From positions 186,001-250,000 of the forward strand of contig MU404084.1 in assembly GCA_022695795.1 (NCBI GenBank): a stretch of 64,000 nucleotides of DNA, in the 5' to 3' direction. This DNA comes from Biscogniauxia marginata. Lineage: Eukaryota > Ascomycota > Sordariomycetes > Xylariales > Xylariaceae. Both the position numbers and the translations under genes were made by a program. Below are positions 52,189 through 64,000 of this stretch, piece after piece. Every line of letters starts with the position of its first letter. Position 1 is the first letter of the stretch. Below the pieces are notes generated by a model. It did not search any database and was not told where the DNA came from. It saw nothing but the letters and a program-made list of their open reading frames with translations.

Positions 52189-54386
52189 TTATCTGCTTCT
52201 CGCACTGAGACTAGCGAATGCATCCGGGCTGTGACGACCATTATTCCAGGACATCTCCAAACCCAATGTCATGCTCTCGCGGCTCCTTGCATTCGATGTG
52301 GCCCCGCTATTAGCAGACGCAAATGCAGCTGGCGGGGACGCTGCTGCACCATTTAGGAAGGGATTTTTAGTCCCAGGCAAAGGATTTGAAGCGCTTGGAG
52401 TTGGAGAGGCCAGTGCCTGTGGTTGAGACGAAGCAGCTTGGTTTGTTTCGGGGTTCGAGGCGGCTGTTTCCTGCGATTGCATGCGGGCTGGCGCAAGATG
52501 GGGATAGTTATACAATGCCATAATGGATGCGGTATCGGCCCGCTGGGGTTGATAGTACACTGGTTGAGGGACTGGCTGAGGCGCCTGTACAGGCTGCGGG
52601 TTATCATACCACGCTTGCTGGATAGGCTGGGGTGTCTGTGTAGGCTGATTCATCGCGAAGAAAGGGTTGCCCGCATTGGTTAGATGAGGTGAGCTGTATA
52701 CGTTCTGCTGTGATTGCTCGGGTATCTGGTTCAATGTTGGAGACGTGAGTCTCGTTGGAGATCTCGTGAATGGATTACTATTAAATGGCCCCTGTCCTTG
52801 AAGTTGCCCCTGGAACTGCCCTTGAAGCGGGGAGGTGCTCACGGATAGTAACGGCTGTGGGGCTATTGGAGCCTGCAAGAACGGGTTGTAGCCCTGTTGA
52901 GGCTGAGGCTGGGGCTGGGATACGGGCTGAGGGTAAGTCTGGTTGCTGTTAAATGCAAGCGATGCAAAATTCTGGGCTTGGTTGATCGGTGGAGTCATGG
53001 AATGGGAATAGACTGGCTGGGATATCGGTTGAGCAGGTACCCCTCCAGTATGATGGGGAAAAAGTGGCTGCTGGGATGGTGCCAAAGACAAATTCTGCAG
53101 GGACTGGTTTAAGTTGAACCCAGCCTGCTGGGCCGGCATTCCGAAGGGGTTCGTGTTATAAAATGGATTCTTGTTCTGCAGTGTTCCCGTGGACTGCGTT
53201 GACTGGGGTTGGGCCGGCGTTATCTCCCAAGGGTTGTTGCTAGGAGTCGTTGGACTCCGGGACGGCGGTGGACTCGACTTGGTTGATAGCGCGTTCATGG
53301 ACTGCGCAGTTGGCTGGGGCGTCAAGGACCTCGACACGGGCATAGTTTGTCGAGAAGTCAAAGTTGGCGGAGCTCCTCCGCCTTCGCCAAGCCGCACCAG
53401 AGCTTCAACAGTCTTCTCAAGGTTGCCATTAACCCCCTTCAAGATCATAGCATTACGTCTATCGTCCATAAAACCCATATCCCTAAGCTGTGTTAATTTC
53501 TGGGCGGTAGTCTCTGGACTATCTTGTTGCAGCGTAGCACCAAACACCTTGGAGGGCTTGCTGTGAATCGAATCAGCGCTACGTGGAGGCCGAGGAAGGT
53601 CATGTGACCCGAAGACGCTGTCGCGTGGACTTCGCGAGTCTTTCTTAGAGCGAAACGAGAGCGTCGCCGACTTGAAGAAACGGCCGCCAGTCTTGGGCGG
53701 CAGTGGTGGCGGAGTGCCTTCGCTTGAACTCCCCGTGTTGTGCGTCTTCGTGCCGTTCACGGGCGTCTGTGGCTGTATGTACTTGGATCGGATGAACCGT
53801 TCCATCGCGGAATCGGCTTCGTCAGCATCGACCGGGACCGGAGGCTTCTTATTCTGGGGATTGTATTTCTTGTTTGACGAGACGTTTCCGACCCTCTTCA
53901 TATTCTACACGAAACAGTTAACGTGGGAGGATGGCCGAGAGTCGATCGGCATAGATGTCGTACCTCCACTTGCTCATTCGTCCAGCTGTCCATGCTTAAC
54001 GACTTGACCTTGGAGATATGCGTCCCTAGTTTACGATGGATGGCGGCACATCGCATGCAGAGGAAGATACCTAACTATAGTCATGGTTAGCTTGGTTGTG
54101 CACATTACTAGCGTGTGATGGTCCACGACGCCTAAGAATATCGTGTTCTTCAGAGGTGAGTGATCTGATTTAGGCACATACACTCCATGACGCCCAAGCT
54201 AGAGAAGGCAGTTAGCTGACTTGCACAGATTGGCCGTGAAGGGCGGCGAGCTAGCTCGGTACGGCATCACACACCTGGATTCCTTGCCTGGCAATCGGCG
54301 CACATATTGTTTCCCGGGACATTGTGCAACAGGTCCTGTAGAGCTTTCTCGTTTCGCGCCTGTTGGCGCTTGCTCATGAGAGACAT
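52189..54386 (-). CDS. ArfGAP with UBA domain and NPF motifs (Gts1-like)
   Basis: Four exons (54275-54386, 54182-54198, 53964-54074, 52189-53904) give 651 aa. The ArfGAP zinc finger is complete, with Cys29, 32, 49 and 52 at C-x2-C-x16-C-x2-C spacing ([20 protein letters not shown] then CMRC) and the arginine finger Arg57 in [16 protein letters not shown]. Exon 2 is only 17 nt; this splice choice is the one that restores the x16 spacing and the usual SLG. A UBA domain follows at about 210-255 ([20 protein letters not shown]). The rest is Gln/Pro-rich with several NPF motifs ([33 protein letters not shown]) that can bind EH domains. It should switch off Arf GTPases in vesicle traffic and endocytosis, as yeast Gts1-type ArfGAPs do. 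Start from the first [14 protein letters not shown]. Confidence 0.9.
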
Positions 54387-57300
54387 ATTCGACCGTGATG
54401 TCGCGATTATTCAAGAGGCGGGAACATGGACGGAGGACGACTTAATTCGATGGAGACGAGGCTGGTTCAATTGGTGTTCTAGAGACTAAGTAGAAATACA
54501 GTTGGCGGGAGGCGGGTGCGGCGAAAGGGAGGGTGATATCGTAGGCGGATATGGACCAGGGGGCGTGTTCCGTGTGAGGACTCCGTGTGTTGGTTGCTAT
54601 AGCTAAGGTAATTAAAGCAACGAGGCGAATCCCATCAACACACTCGCAGGCTGAGAACGGGATGTTAAGATCGAGATGTTAAGGACTTGATTTGGGAGGG
54701 CGTGTAAATGAAAGGTTGAACGACAGACGATGGCGAAAACGAAATGAAACGCAAGGGAAAAAAAAAAGAGAGCAGCCGAAGGAGAGAAAAGCTGGGTAAC
54801 AACGTAGAAAGAGAAGGAGAAGGGCAAAAAAAGAGAGGTCGCCTCGGGAACTTGTCGATTAATCCATTCACTACAACAAGAATACCTAGTGATAATCAAA
54901 GGTATGTACTAATAACTTATTCTCGAAGGGCCAAAAGAAGAAAAGAGAGGCCTGTCTGGCATTGGGTCTGGGGAAAAAGAAGAAAGGGAGCACAGGATCG
55001 GCTGGTCTCGATCGCAAAGAAGCTGTAGCGATGCACGAGACGTGGAGCCCCACAAAAAGATAGGAGATTGCTAGTGGTCGCGCCGCCAAGTTTGAACGGC
55101 CTGGAGCTGAAGCTAGCGCCGGACTGGTCCGAGCTTTCACCGCTGGGAGGACTCGCACTAGCTAAAAATAAGCGATGGCAACCCGTTAGTGCTGCAGATG
55201 TGGATTGGAGTTGGTGATGAATCGCGCAACAGGTGCTCCGTATTTCTTTTCTCCAACCATGGCTGCATCGTTTCACCAAGAGCTCGTATATCTGACAACT
55301 AACTAACCTAAGGTACCTAACCTTATACTTTCTCAGGGATTAGTTAGCGTCTCAGCATCACCCTCTTAGGTCTTGCTCACGATATTTTGTATAATACACG
55401 TTTGGACCCCTTTTTGATTTGTTAGCTTTTCTCTCTTTTCTTCTTTCTCTCCTGTCCTACCCCTGGATTTGGGGAAATTGATTCAACGATTCTGTTGGAC
55501 AAGCCACCGATGCTCAATATGAATTACCTGCAATCCAGCGGCACCGACAGAGACGATCTTTTGAAATATCCCACGTTACTACCTAGGTATGTAGTCACAT
55601 ACCTACTTGGTCTGGAGCGGGAGCTTCCTAACCTAAGTAGATTGATTCTATTAGGTGTCCCTTTTGCATAGGTACTCATCACATTATTAAGTAAGCTTGG
55701 GCTGACAAAAAGCCGGTCTAGAGCGAGACTCTTGTCTCTCTGTCGCATGCATACCAGAGAAGACTTGACTTGTATGAAACAGACTGTATCACGCCTCTGT
55801 ATCACACCTCCGCATCACACGTCTGTATGCCAGCAACCCCCCACAGCCTATAAGGCGTGTGCTGCCGCTCCCATCTTCCAACCGCATTTGCATCTGCGTC
55901 TGCAGCCTGTGGGCACCCGCATCTCTGCGGCAGCCGTCAGTGCGTCGGCCGAGTACATCTTGGGTCGGAAAGCTTGTATGTAGTAATGATAATAACATGC
56001 ATTACGTCCAATCTTCGAAACTAGAATTCTCTTCTTCAGACGCATTTCGCGTCTCCCGGGTTTGGCTGACGTGTTCGCACGTGCTGGTCGTACATGACCC
56101 GGATACCATCTTCCTACTTGATGTAATACTAGGTAGGTAATATTGAAGGAGTGTTGGGGCTTACCCACTGAACTCACCAGTATAAAGATGCTCAGGTAAC
56201 CTATGGCGTGATGAATAATGCGCCCCCCTCGTGGAGCCGTCCCATCTGTACCTATATCCGCTCATTGGGCAGAACCTCGTTTTTATCCCGAAGTGGATGC
56301 TATACATTCCATACGAAGGTCGTATTTAGCGATCGAAGAGCATTTCCACCTTCCCCGGACTTTCATACGCCAGAAGCAAAATGCAGGTACTTCTAATAGT
56401 CTTCTTCGATCTCCCAATATATCAATGCAAATATGCCCAGGGCGATCAAAATTAAGCCCTCCTCCCCGACGCCCGGGTAACAAGTCGCCGGCGGTTTAGA
56501 CCGTCATCCAGACCTTATTGCAGATAATACATATGGAAGGGGGGGCCACTTCGTCGAGGGCGACGTAGACATATGAAATTTCCGGCCATGAGATAAGACT
56601 CTGGGCCCCTTTCCGTGCCATATCCTATTAACCCCTCCCCCTTTCCCGAGACTCCCCGGCTCGGCGTCCGGGCTTTACGTCTACCATAAGTTCAATTCGC
56701 TGCGGTGCCGCTTTGGTGTATCATATCTAATACATACCTTCTACCTCCTATATTTATTTACCACGCCTTTGCTTAGTCAACCGACCGACTGCCATCCATC
56801 CTCTCTCCATCCTTTGTATCAAGCTATATTACCTCTTCCATCGGATGCTCCTATATAAACTCCATTTGTTTTCCCCTCCCCCCTGCCCCCTCCCCCCCTT
56901 TTCTTTGGTTTTCTCCCCTGTTACACGAACCACTATCATATAAAACTCCAATCCCCCTACCTCCATATGCCATGCATACATACCGTTTCCCTCCCCGGCC
57001 CCAAATTTCAACACCAAGCATCATCCAGCCTCGTCCCGTAGTATCTAGGATTTCGACCACCCGGACGAGGCACAACGCAACACCTCGACCATGATATTCT
57101 ACCTCCCTCTGACAACGAGTCCTTGTCAGTGGCTAGCTGACCACCGTGGCTTGCACTGACTAAGGTCCAATGCAGTAAGAGAGATCAATACCTAGGCACA
57201 GACCTAGCTGGAAATAAGGGATTAAGAAGACCGCTTGTTAGTTAGGTAGCTGCCTTTTAGTTCTAGCTCTTCGCGCAACAACACAATCGCTTGGATCGGC

Positions 57301-58283
57301 CAAACTATATTGGCACCGTAAACATGGATATTCTACCTCCTGTCATCGTCGCAAGAGAGGGATGGGAGTAAACTTCCGCCCCAGCTGAGGGCAGCAGCCT
57401 GTATGCCGGTGACCCACACGAACGGCCCCGATGTCACACTAGCCGCGGCGAAGAGAGAAAAGGGTAACCTTCAAAAGAAATCAAAGTCTAACTTGCTGCT
57501 CCCCCGAATCATGGGAGGGGAAGACGATGGTAACCGGTGGTGACACGGCCGCCGATCTCCGAAAATGGTGATCCGCCGGGTTCTAGTTCTTCGGTCGATC
57601 ACGCTATCCTGGATATCGAGGGCCTGAAAGGTGGTAAGCCTAGAACGGAGAAGTTTAGAGAGCTGGTTTGGTTGGCCAAGGCATAGCAAGAGTCAAAAAG
57701 AAATGTTTAAAAAAAATTAGTAAGTTGGGATAAATCGAGCAAAAGATAGGTAAGAGAGGAATTTCATCGTATGAACCAGAACTAGAGCTATAAAGCTATT
57801 GTTTTCCTAGGGCGAGACTAGTTTGGTGGGAGTATGCTATGGTGTCTATATGCTATGCAATCTTCTCATGCACAAGAAGTTCGAAATTCAGGGGTTCATG
57901 ATCGCTCGGAACTTGACGTCAGGGTAGGGCTAAATCCATGAAGCCATCTTGGATGATCTAAAACGCAGATTTCATCACAAATTCGTCTCCCCTTAAATCG
58001 CTTTCAACCAGGGCCCCAGCAAAACATAAAACTTTTATCTCGTCGTTCTATATTTATATATTGTGATATTCAATTAGAATGCTGGTCCACGGTAGAAAAA
58101 CGGTCGTCATAACCGAGTTTATATCCATCAAATATTTCTTAAATGTAGAATTCCGTTATCTTTGATATTTCGGACCGATCGTGATCGTTGTAGGCATTAG
58201 GAAATATTCTTGACGCGACGGGCCACTGGTCGATACGAGCTCGTCCGAGGTAAAAACGCCGGTATATGGGATTCGTCAGCTCG
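54387..58283. other. Gene-poor spacer (3.9 kb)
   Basis: No gene is recognised. The left end should be the ArfGAP promoter. An A/G-rich stretch lies at about 54740-54840 and pyrimidine-rich stretches at 55425-55460 and 56870-56925. TAGG/CCTA elements appear near 55311 and 56130. Open frames here are short and without domains. Confidence 0.5.
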
Positions 58284-60147
58284 TCACTCGGGCGCCTCTT
58301 CTGCTTTCTCTTCAGCTACGGCACTCGGGCTCGTAACCATCTCGTCGGGCCTTGGTTTGCGTCCCAAGACCACGTAAAATTTTTGGTATGCGTGTACGCT
58401 CTTGTCCGAAAAACCTCGTCTTGCGTCCATTAGGTGTATCTGCATAGCAATATTAGTTAGATTAACATCAGAAGATATTATATCTTGAATGATCGATAGG
58501 TAGATTTTTCGTACCTCAATTTGATGACGTTTTAAGCCTCTCACTCGATGCAAAAGCGCCATCGATATACCCTGTATGCCATCCAGACAATTCGCGTTCC
58601 ACAAATCACCGAGCGTCTTCCAGTTTCTGTTTTTTGGCCACCCGCTAATAGGTATCTTGTAGACCTGTTCTGTGACATCAACGAATCCTGCATTGACTAG
58701 ACCCCGCTTGTATGTTGTGGCAATATCGATTGGTCGCCTCTCCCTTCTCGCACAATCTTCCAAGTCGTCGAAGAGGAGCTTCGGCGCATAGTCGTCCGGC
58801 ATCGAATCGTCATCGCAACGTATAACGGGCCACAATTCCTGGGCTTCGAACCAGCCGTCGGGCTCCATATGTGCGAAGGCTTTATGCGCAATATCTTGCT
58901 CGAAATTTTCCCAAGCTCCTACTGTCATTCGCAAATGAATATAGTCAAATGGTTCCGGCCACCACCATTCGTTGATTCGTCTATTAAGAGGTTAGATTAT
59001 GATCGAACGTTAAATCCCAAAAGCCCCAACAAATGTTTCTGTACTGTTGCGATAGTGCTATTTAAAGGTCTCACAAAAGGCAGAGACCCTATCTCTGCGT
59101 TCTCTACCAATTTTATTATAGAAGAAAGAACCACTTACGCGTCATGAATATAGAAGTGCACATTTGGGGGGACCAATTCGGGCTGGATGGGCGACAAATC
59201 GGTCCCAATCATGATAGCATTTGAGAACTCTTCTGCTACTTCGATAGCCCACATTCCTGTTCCCGTGCCAATATCGAGGATCCTTTTTGGAGGTCGTTCC
59301 TGTGACCACGGTGCAAAGTAGTTCTTATCATTCTGGCAGTAATATTAATATCTCACTCCTGGGCCCAATGAGTAATTATTTTCTAGGAACTTCCATAAAT
59401 ATGACCGGCAAGATACGGATCGACTGGACAGGAAAAAAGAAAACACTATACGTACTATGGGAATATTAGCAGCTGATACAATACAACGGGATTTGAAGGC
59501 GGCTCGAAGACAAAGCCTTAGAGTTTCCGCGCAAGGGTGGCTTCTACATACCAAACAGGCGTTTCAAGCAGATAAATTGCCAGTCGAGTCTTTCTAGTTC
59601 CCAAGAATCGTTTGGGTAGTGCCAGGCTGGTGTAAACTAATGTTAGTGATCAATTACCGTTGGGAGTATGTCATCGATTGCGAATAATGAACGTACACCC
59701 GTCGCTATAGGCATGATACGTCCTGCCATTTTCTTCTCTATAATGTGAGACGCTACTTGTAATCGACTGGTCGTCCCTAGTTTTCAGAATAGTGTTAGCC
59801 TCGAAAATCGCAAAAAAAGTTTATTTTCATTTTTGCAGGGTATACGACTAACCAGTGGTAGCTGGATGTCGAAGGATCTGTCTATTTGGTGATTAGCAGT
59901 AGTTGCTTGGAACGAGTGCGCCTGGGATCAATGGGCCTACGTCGAGCTCGCGTATGGAATGGGAGGCGTCATGTATGTGTTCGAACGTGAAAGGAAAGCT
60001 ATTGATGTCAAGGGGCGGCTGATGAACGGGGCTTTGGCTTTGCGAGGCTTGGGAGGCCTGGCTGTCTTGAGGCAACGTGCTCGACCCTGATGCCTCGGTA
60101 CTTCGACTATCACCCACTCCCCTCAAGCTCGATCCTCGAGACGACAT
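58284..60147 (-). CDS. LaeA-like SAM-dependent methyltransferase (one junction unresolved)
   Basis: Exons read: 59941-60147, 59853-59881, 59697-59776, 59552-59626, 59139-59332, 58515-58980 and 58284-58439. The start is Ser/Gln-rich (MSSRGSSLRGVGDSRSTEAS). Family marks follow: DDQSITSSVSHYREENGRTY, RILDIGTGTGMWAIEVAEEF (SAM-binding motif I), IGTDLSPIQPELVPPNVHFY, WWWPEPFDYIHLRMTVGAWE, EPDGWFEAQELWPVIRCDD and DKSVHAYQKFYVVLGRKP. This is the order of fungal LaeA/UMTA-like methyltransferases, many of which affect secondary metabolism; the target is unknown. Between 59552 and 59332 I find no single GT-AG intron that keeps frame: the exons differ by one base. A microexon (for example 8 nt after an acceptor CATAG preceded by GCTAAT) would repair it; otherwise the copy is frameshifted. 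The last intron (58440-58514) is 75 nt, a multiple of three with no stop. Confidence 0.8.
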
Positions 60148-63100
60148 GACGGCTCGTTATAGTCACTGCGTGCCAGGACGTCCTATCTCGGTTGAACAGT
60201 AGGTAGTCTAAACATAAATATCGTTGTGTTGTACAGTTATGGGCTCGTAGACTCCCTTACGAGGACAAAGACGAGCAAGTTCTGGCCGAGAAAGAGGGCA
60301 AGGGTTGGACAGGCTATATCAATGCTCTAGCTGGCCAGGCCCGCCCGGGCACGTGGGTTTGGAGACCCAGTGTTCAGAGCTTAATTGGAGGACGAAGTGG
60401 ACCAACCTGCGTTTAACATTGTCGACAGCATGGAACGAAAGAAGTGTGAACGGCAGGTTTAGAGGGTTTACTCCCAAAGGGGAAAACCCGATCCAGAATA
60501 CCGGGAGCGGGAACGGCAGGGCCAATACCAAGAGACCCGACTGGACGTGTGTTGACTAAATTTAGGTGCGAATAATGCAAATGCTGCGTTTTCCCGTCCA
60601 AGTTCGTTCCGGAGTCGTGGGAAGCCGAGGGTGTGACACGGGAACCAGTCCAAGTTGCTCTCGACCAAGCTTCGTTGGTGAGGGGAACCGTCACCTGGTG
60701 TACACCGAGGGAAAGTAGCAGGAGGGCGGTAGTCTTGTTTCGTTTCTTGAAAATAAATTAGAGGGCCGGTGACGGGAGTTGCTGGGTTGGCGGTGCACAC
60801 ACGAACCAGGTTCGTAGGTAGTTAGGTAGGTAAGGTTGTAGGTAAAGGGCAGACGACAAAAAGCAAACAGAAAAAGATTCGATGCAGGGCCAGGGCCTGT
60901 CAAGAGTGCAGGCACAACGGGGGATAGGAGGGCAGGGACGGGGACGGGGACGGGGACGGGGACAGGGAAGCCGGGCAGTTACGAGAGGGCAGCTGTGCTA
61001 AGAAGATGGATCTCTGATGCTTCAATCCATGACGGGCGAGGGTCAGCAGTTACGACTTTGATGCTCCTCACGGCAGGCACGGTGCTTCCCACTGGGACGG
61101 TACACTAGCCGAGAATGTTAATTCATGGCCGAGAACGGAATAGGCCCGCTATTATAATTCGCAAGGCATTTTCTTTCCTGCGTCTACGCAATATCTGACT
61201 TGGCGTGGCTGGATTACATCAAAAACAGAGTTAGTTGATGATGCTACACACGCAATGTTGAAACCGTTCCACTGTAGGTGCCATGTCCATCCAAAAATGG
61301 ACATTTGCTGGCACCTGGGCTGAGCTGTGGCGGACGTCGTCTTCCGGGTCCGCACCCGAGTTGGCCCATCTGCCCTCCATCCAAGCGTTGTGCGGCACAT
61401 CACGATACTGGCCTTCGTGAAATCTCTGTTCTTCCTCGTGTGCGTCAGAATCTGGCTACACCGCCCAAGGCGATGACTAGGCTGACCGCATGCCCGGGAT
61501 GGGCTGCGCGCGTAGAGTGATGGCAGCCCTCCTAGTCAATTCCGGCCGAGTGGTACCGTGCCCGCCACCATGATGTGCAGAATGCAACGCCTACCGTGCT
61601 ACTATGAGGAAGCGTCCCGACAGTGTGGTATTAGGCCATCCAAGCAAATAAGCCGGCCGTGCTCGCCACGCCTTACCACCACAACGGTTTGTCAGGCTCG
61701 TCGACGCTGTGAGACCGTGTGGAGACATGCCGCTTTTTACGCTCTACTCCGTACAGCATTGGAAACGCGCCCATAGTTCCTCCCTTCGCAAGATTGCGGT
61801 CTTGCAGTCGTGAAACTTTGGTGGAGTCGTTGCAGCAACCGCCAGACAGCTATTCGGTGATGCCTTTTGGACACCCGTACAAAGAACCTCCCAAGTTCAT
61901 ATCAGGCATGGTGTCGTCCCGCAGGAAGGGGAAGCCTTTACAGGGAAGAGGGGTCGGGACCTTATACCGATGCGTCGCCGCCAAGGGACCCGGTTGATTG
62001 ATTCTTGGACCCTTCTCACTACTTCAGCCCCACGACGGGGACGAATAATGCAGCCATAAGTATCTGTCCGTCTGCTCGTCAACCGAACCTAAGGGTTGGC
62101 TAGAAAGGAAGCTTGTGAATTCGTTAAGATTCGTAAATGTACTAATCATGTCACATGTAAGGGGATTCTCGAGCTTCATACCTACCTCGGAGCAAGAGAG
62201 GTCATGTTGTGTCACTTGGGGATTCGGGCCCTTTCCAGTATAGGAGGTAGGGTTAAGATGGAAGAGGGCCATGCCGTTTCATATTGTTCCATGGACACTT
62301 TTGTTCCTAAGTGCATCCAGATGTCCTCTTCGGACCTGGGTATCGTACCAAAAATATCCATATAGGTAGGTATTTCTCTTCCCCACCTTCTTAACGAGAC
62401 GAAGACCCCCCTGGCATGCTGGGCGTGGCTCGGAGACAGAAATGATAGGTTACTCGATTCGTGTGACAGGTTATTCCCGATACTTGACGATCAAAAAGTA
62501 CATGTAACCCCCCGCAGCTGCGTCGCGGTGGTGCTAGGGAGGTGGCAGTGGTTAGCAGAGCTTAAGAAGAGGGAGCAGGTCCCAGCAGAATGGATCAGGC
62601 TTACACGGTGGCTCCTCTTTCTGGAGGCAGTGCAGATCTTTGGGACTGGAATTGTATTTTACCCCATCTAATCGACTAAAGTTGACTAGGTTACTAAAAG
62701 ACCGAGAGTGGAATTGTTTCTGTACAGTATTGGCAATACGTGAGCAAGCATGATGCTAGAAGCTTATTAAAACTTGAAAAAGGACCGTCGTAGGGGGGCG
62801 TTGTAATCTATTCAGGAAGAATATGCGAACTTCTAATAGCGCTTTCAGTTAGTATACTACGCAAGTGTCGCACCGTCTCTGGCCAAGACTATCAAGATGC
62901 CTACTGACTTATACAAAACATCAGTGGGGGTATACAGCTACCTTGTCTTCAAGTCTATTTCACACTTGTTTACTAATCAATCATTTTATCGTCACTAGAA
63001 CTATTATATGTAACCGAGGCTCTATATTACGTACTTACCTACTCTTACAAGAACTTTGTTCAACCTAATAGATAAGCACTAGTTACATGTACAAAGCTAC

Positions 63101-64000
63101 CTAGATACATACCTTGGGTACGTACAGTGACCGATTCCCCGTAGTTAACAACTCGGTATCCACCTCAGATACTGTAATAGGGTAACCTTGTATCTATTAA
63201 TATTATTACTATTTATTACTTATATGTATCTAGGCAACGTGGGCGGGTAAGTTTTATGTATTGCATTTGAAGTAGTAGGTATTTAATGCCGAGCTTGTTC
63301 ATAGAACCCACCCATCCATCTCCTAACTTTTGTATTGATGCTAACATCGTCCTGCGTCTTATCGCATCGCTAGTACCGAACCGCCTAGGCACATATGTAT
63401 ACCCCTAATTCACCAAGTGTTTACTGATCAAGATGATTATAAAGCTATACTCCTATAAATGAGGTGCATCTTATCCACTACATATGTATCAATAATGCAC
63501 TGCTACCTCTCCTTACGTAACCCTTTCTGCTATAACTTATCGTGATGGTGCAGTGGTCCATGGACTATAAGTATGACACTACCGCTTTTAGTATAAGTAT
63601 ACAAATCAGCGTCTCACAAAGAGCTCGCCATCTGCACGGGATTTTCGAAGAGGCTGTAGTTTGCGATCGATAGAAAGGCACAAGACAGGGTACATACGCT
63701 CACTATAAACTACATAATGGAGCCTCATCGCAACCGTCGTCAGCCTCAAACCTTCTCCCGACTACTAGGTAGACATCCGCTTATAAGTGATCAACACCAC
63801 ACCTTGCCACGTGGTCCCAGGCAACAGGAAGACAAGCATCGGGATACAGCCATGTTCTGAAGGATTGAAACGCTCACCCGCATCCAACCTACGACAACCT
63901 TCCGGGAACGCACACATCCACCACATGGTACAGTACTGTACGTCGCCTTAGTGTAACTGCTACCCAATTCTTCGTCCAGGTTTACACGATCCAACCCTGC
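60148..64000. other. Terminal spacer, no gene supported
   Basis: The methyltransferase promoter must lie at the left edge. A hexamer array at 60935-60963 and TAGG repeats at 60815-60842 are visible. The block at about 61150-61950 is more GC-rich with several short open frames on both strands; none has a domain I know. From 62.7 kb the sequence is AT-richer with scattered TAGG/CCTA units. Confidence 0.5.
60935..60963. repeat. (GGGACG)4.8 tandem repeat
   Basis: Nearly five perfect copies of GGGACG. The evenly spaced G3-G4 runs could form a G-quadruplex on the plus strand. Confidence 0.9.

Noticed and set aside
61150..61950. GC-richer block with short frames on both strands, possible transposon remnant
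   Set aside because: No transposase or reverse transcriptase motif and no terminal repeats visible.

Overview
The window is nuclear DNA of a filamentous ascomycete (Pezizomycotina, most likely Sordariomycetes; I cannot name the genus). The grounds are genes split by short GT-AG introns (about 50-110 nt, a few up to 390 nt), fungus-specific families (Zn(II)2Cys6 regulators, SPX-TM protein, CAP10-type glycosyltransferase, LaeA-like methyltransferase) and long gene-free spacers. I see no bacterial-style operon, rRNA, convincing tRNA, CRISPR array or intact transposon.

Layout: (1) 1.1-3.2 kb, minus: choline/GABA-type APC permease in 7 exons. (2) 5.1-8.2 kb: a nitrilase (plus) with a complete Glu-Lys-Cys triad, tail-to-tail with a Zn(II)2Cys6 regulator (minus), a possible enzyme/regulator pair. 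(3) 10.0-18.3 kb, plus: peroxisomal SCP2 protein ending in AKL, an FG-nucleoporin of Nup2 type with a C-terminal Ran-binding domain, and spermidine synthase. (4) 18.3-24.8 kb: gene-poor spacer rich in CCTA/TAGG repeats. (5) 24.8-26.2 kb, plus: G-protein alpha subunit of the fungal GNA-2 type. (6) 29.5-36.7 kb, plus: membrane-anchored GH3 beta-glucosidase followed by a second Zn(II)2Cys6 regulator. (7) 38.4-40.1 kb, minus: SPX-domain protein with C-terminal membrane helices. (8) 40-46 kb: gene-poor. (9) 46.1-48.1 kb, minus: C2H2-type protein gene with an in-frame TAA inside a conserved zinc-finger block, probably a pseudogene. (10) 48.9-49.1 kb: small unknown gene. (11) 50.0-52.0 kb, plus: CAP10/GT90-like glycosyltransferase with long homopeptide inserts. 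(12) 52.2-54.4 kb, minus: ArfGAP with UBA domain and NPF motifs, containing a 17-nt microexon. (13) 58.3-60.1 kb, minus: LaeA-like SAM methyltransferase with one unresolved splice junction. The last 3.8 kb holds no gene I can support.

Most genes are housekeeping or signalling (polyamine synthesis, nuclear transport, Arf traffic, G-protein and phosphate signalling) and do not form one pathway. Local functional logic is plausible only for nitrilase plus regulator and, weakly, for beta-glucosidase plus regulator. The most unusual non-coding signal is the density of TAGG/CCTA-based palindromes and short arrays in spacers. I found no clear evidence of an undescribed multi-gene system. All exon coordinates come from reading splice signals and phase by eye; where every junction keeps phase I call the gene intact.
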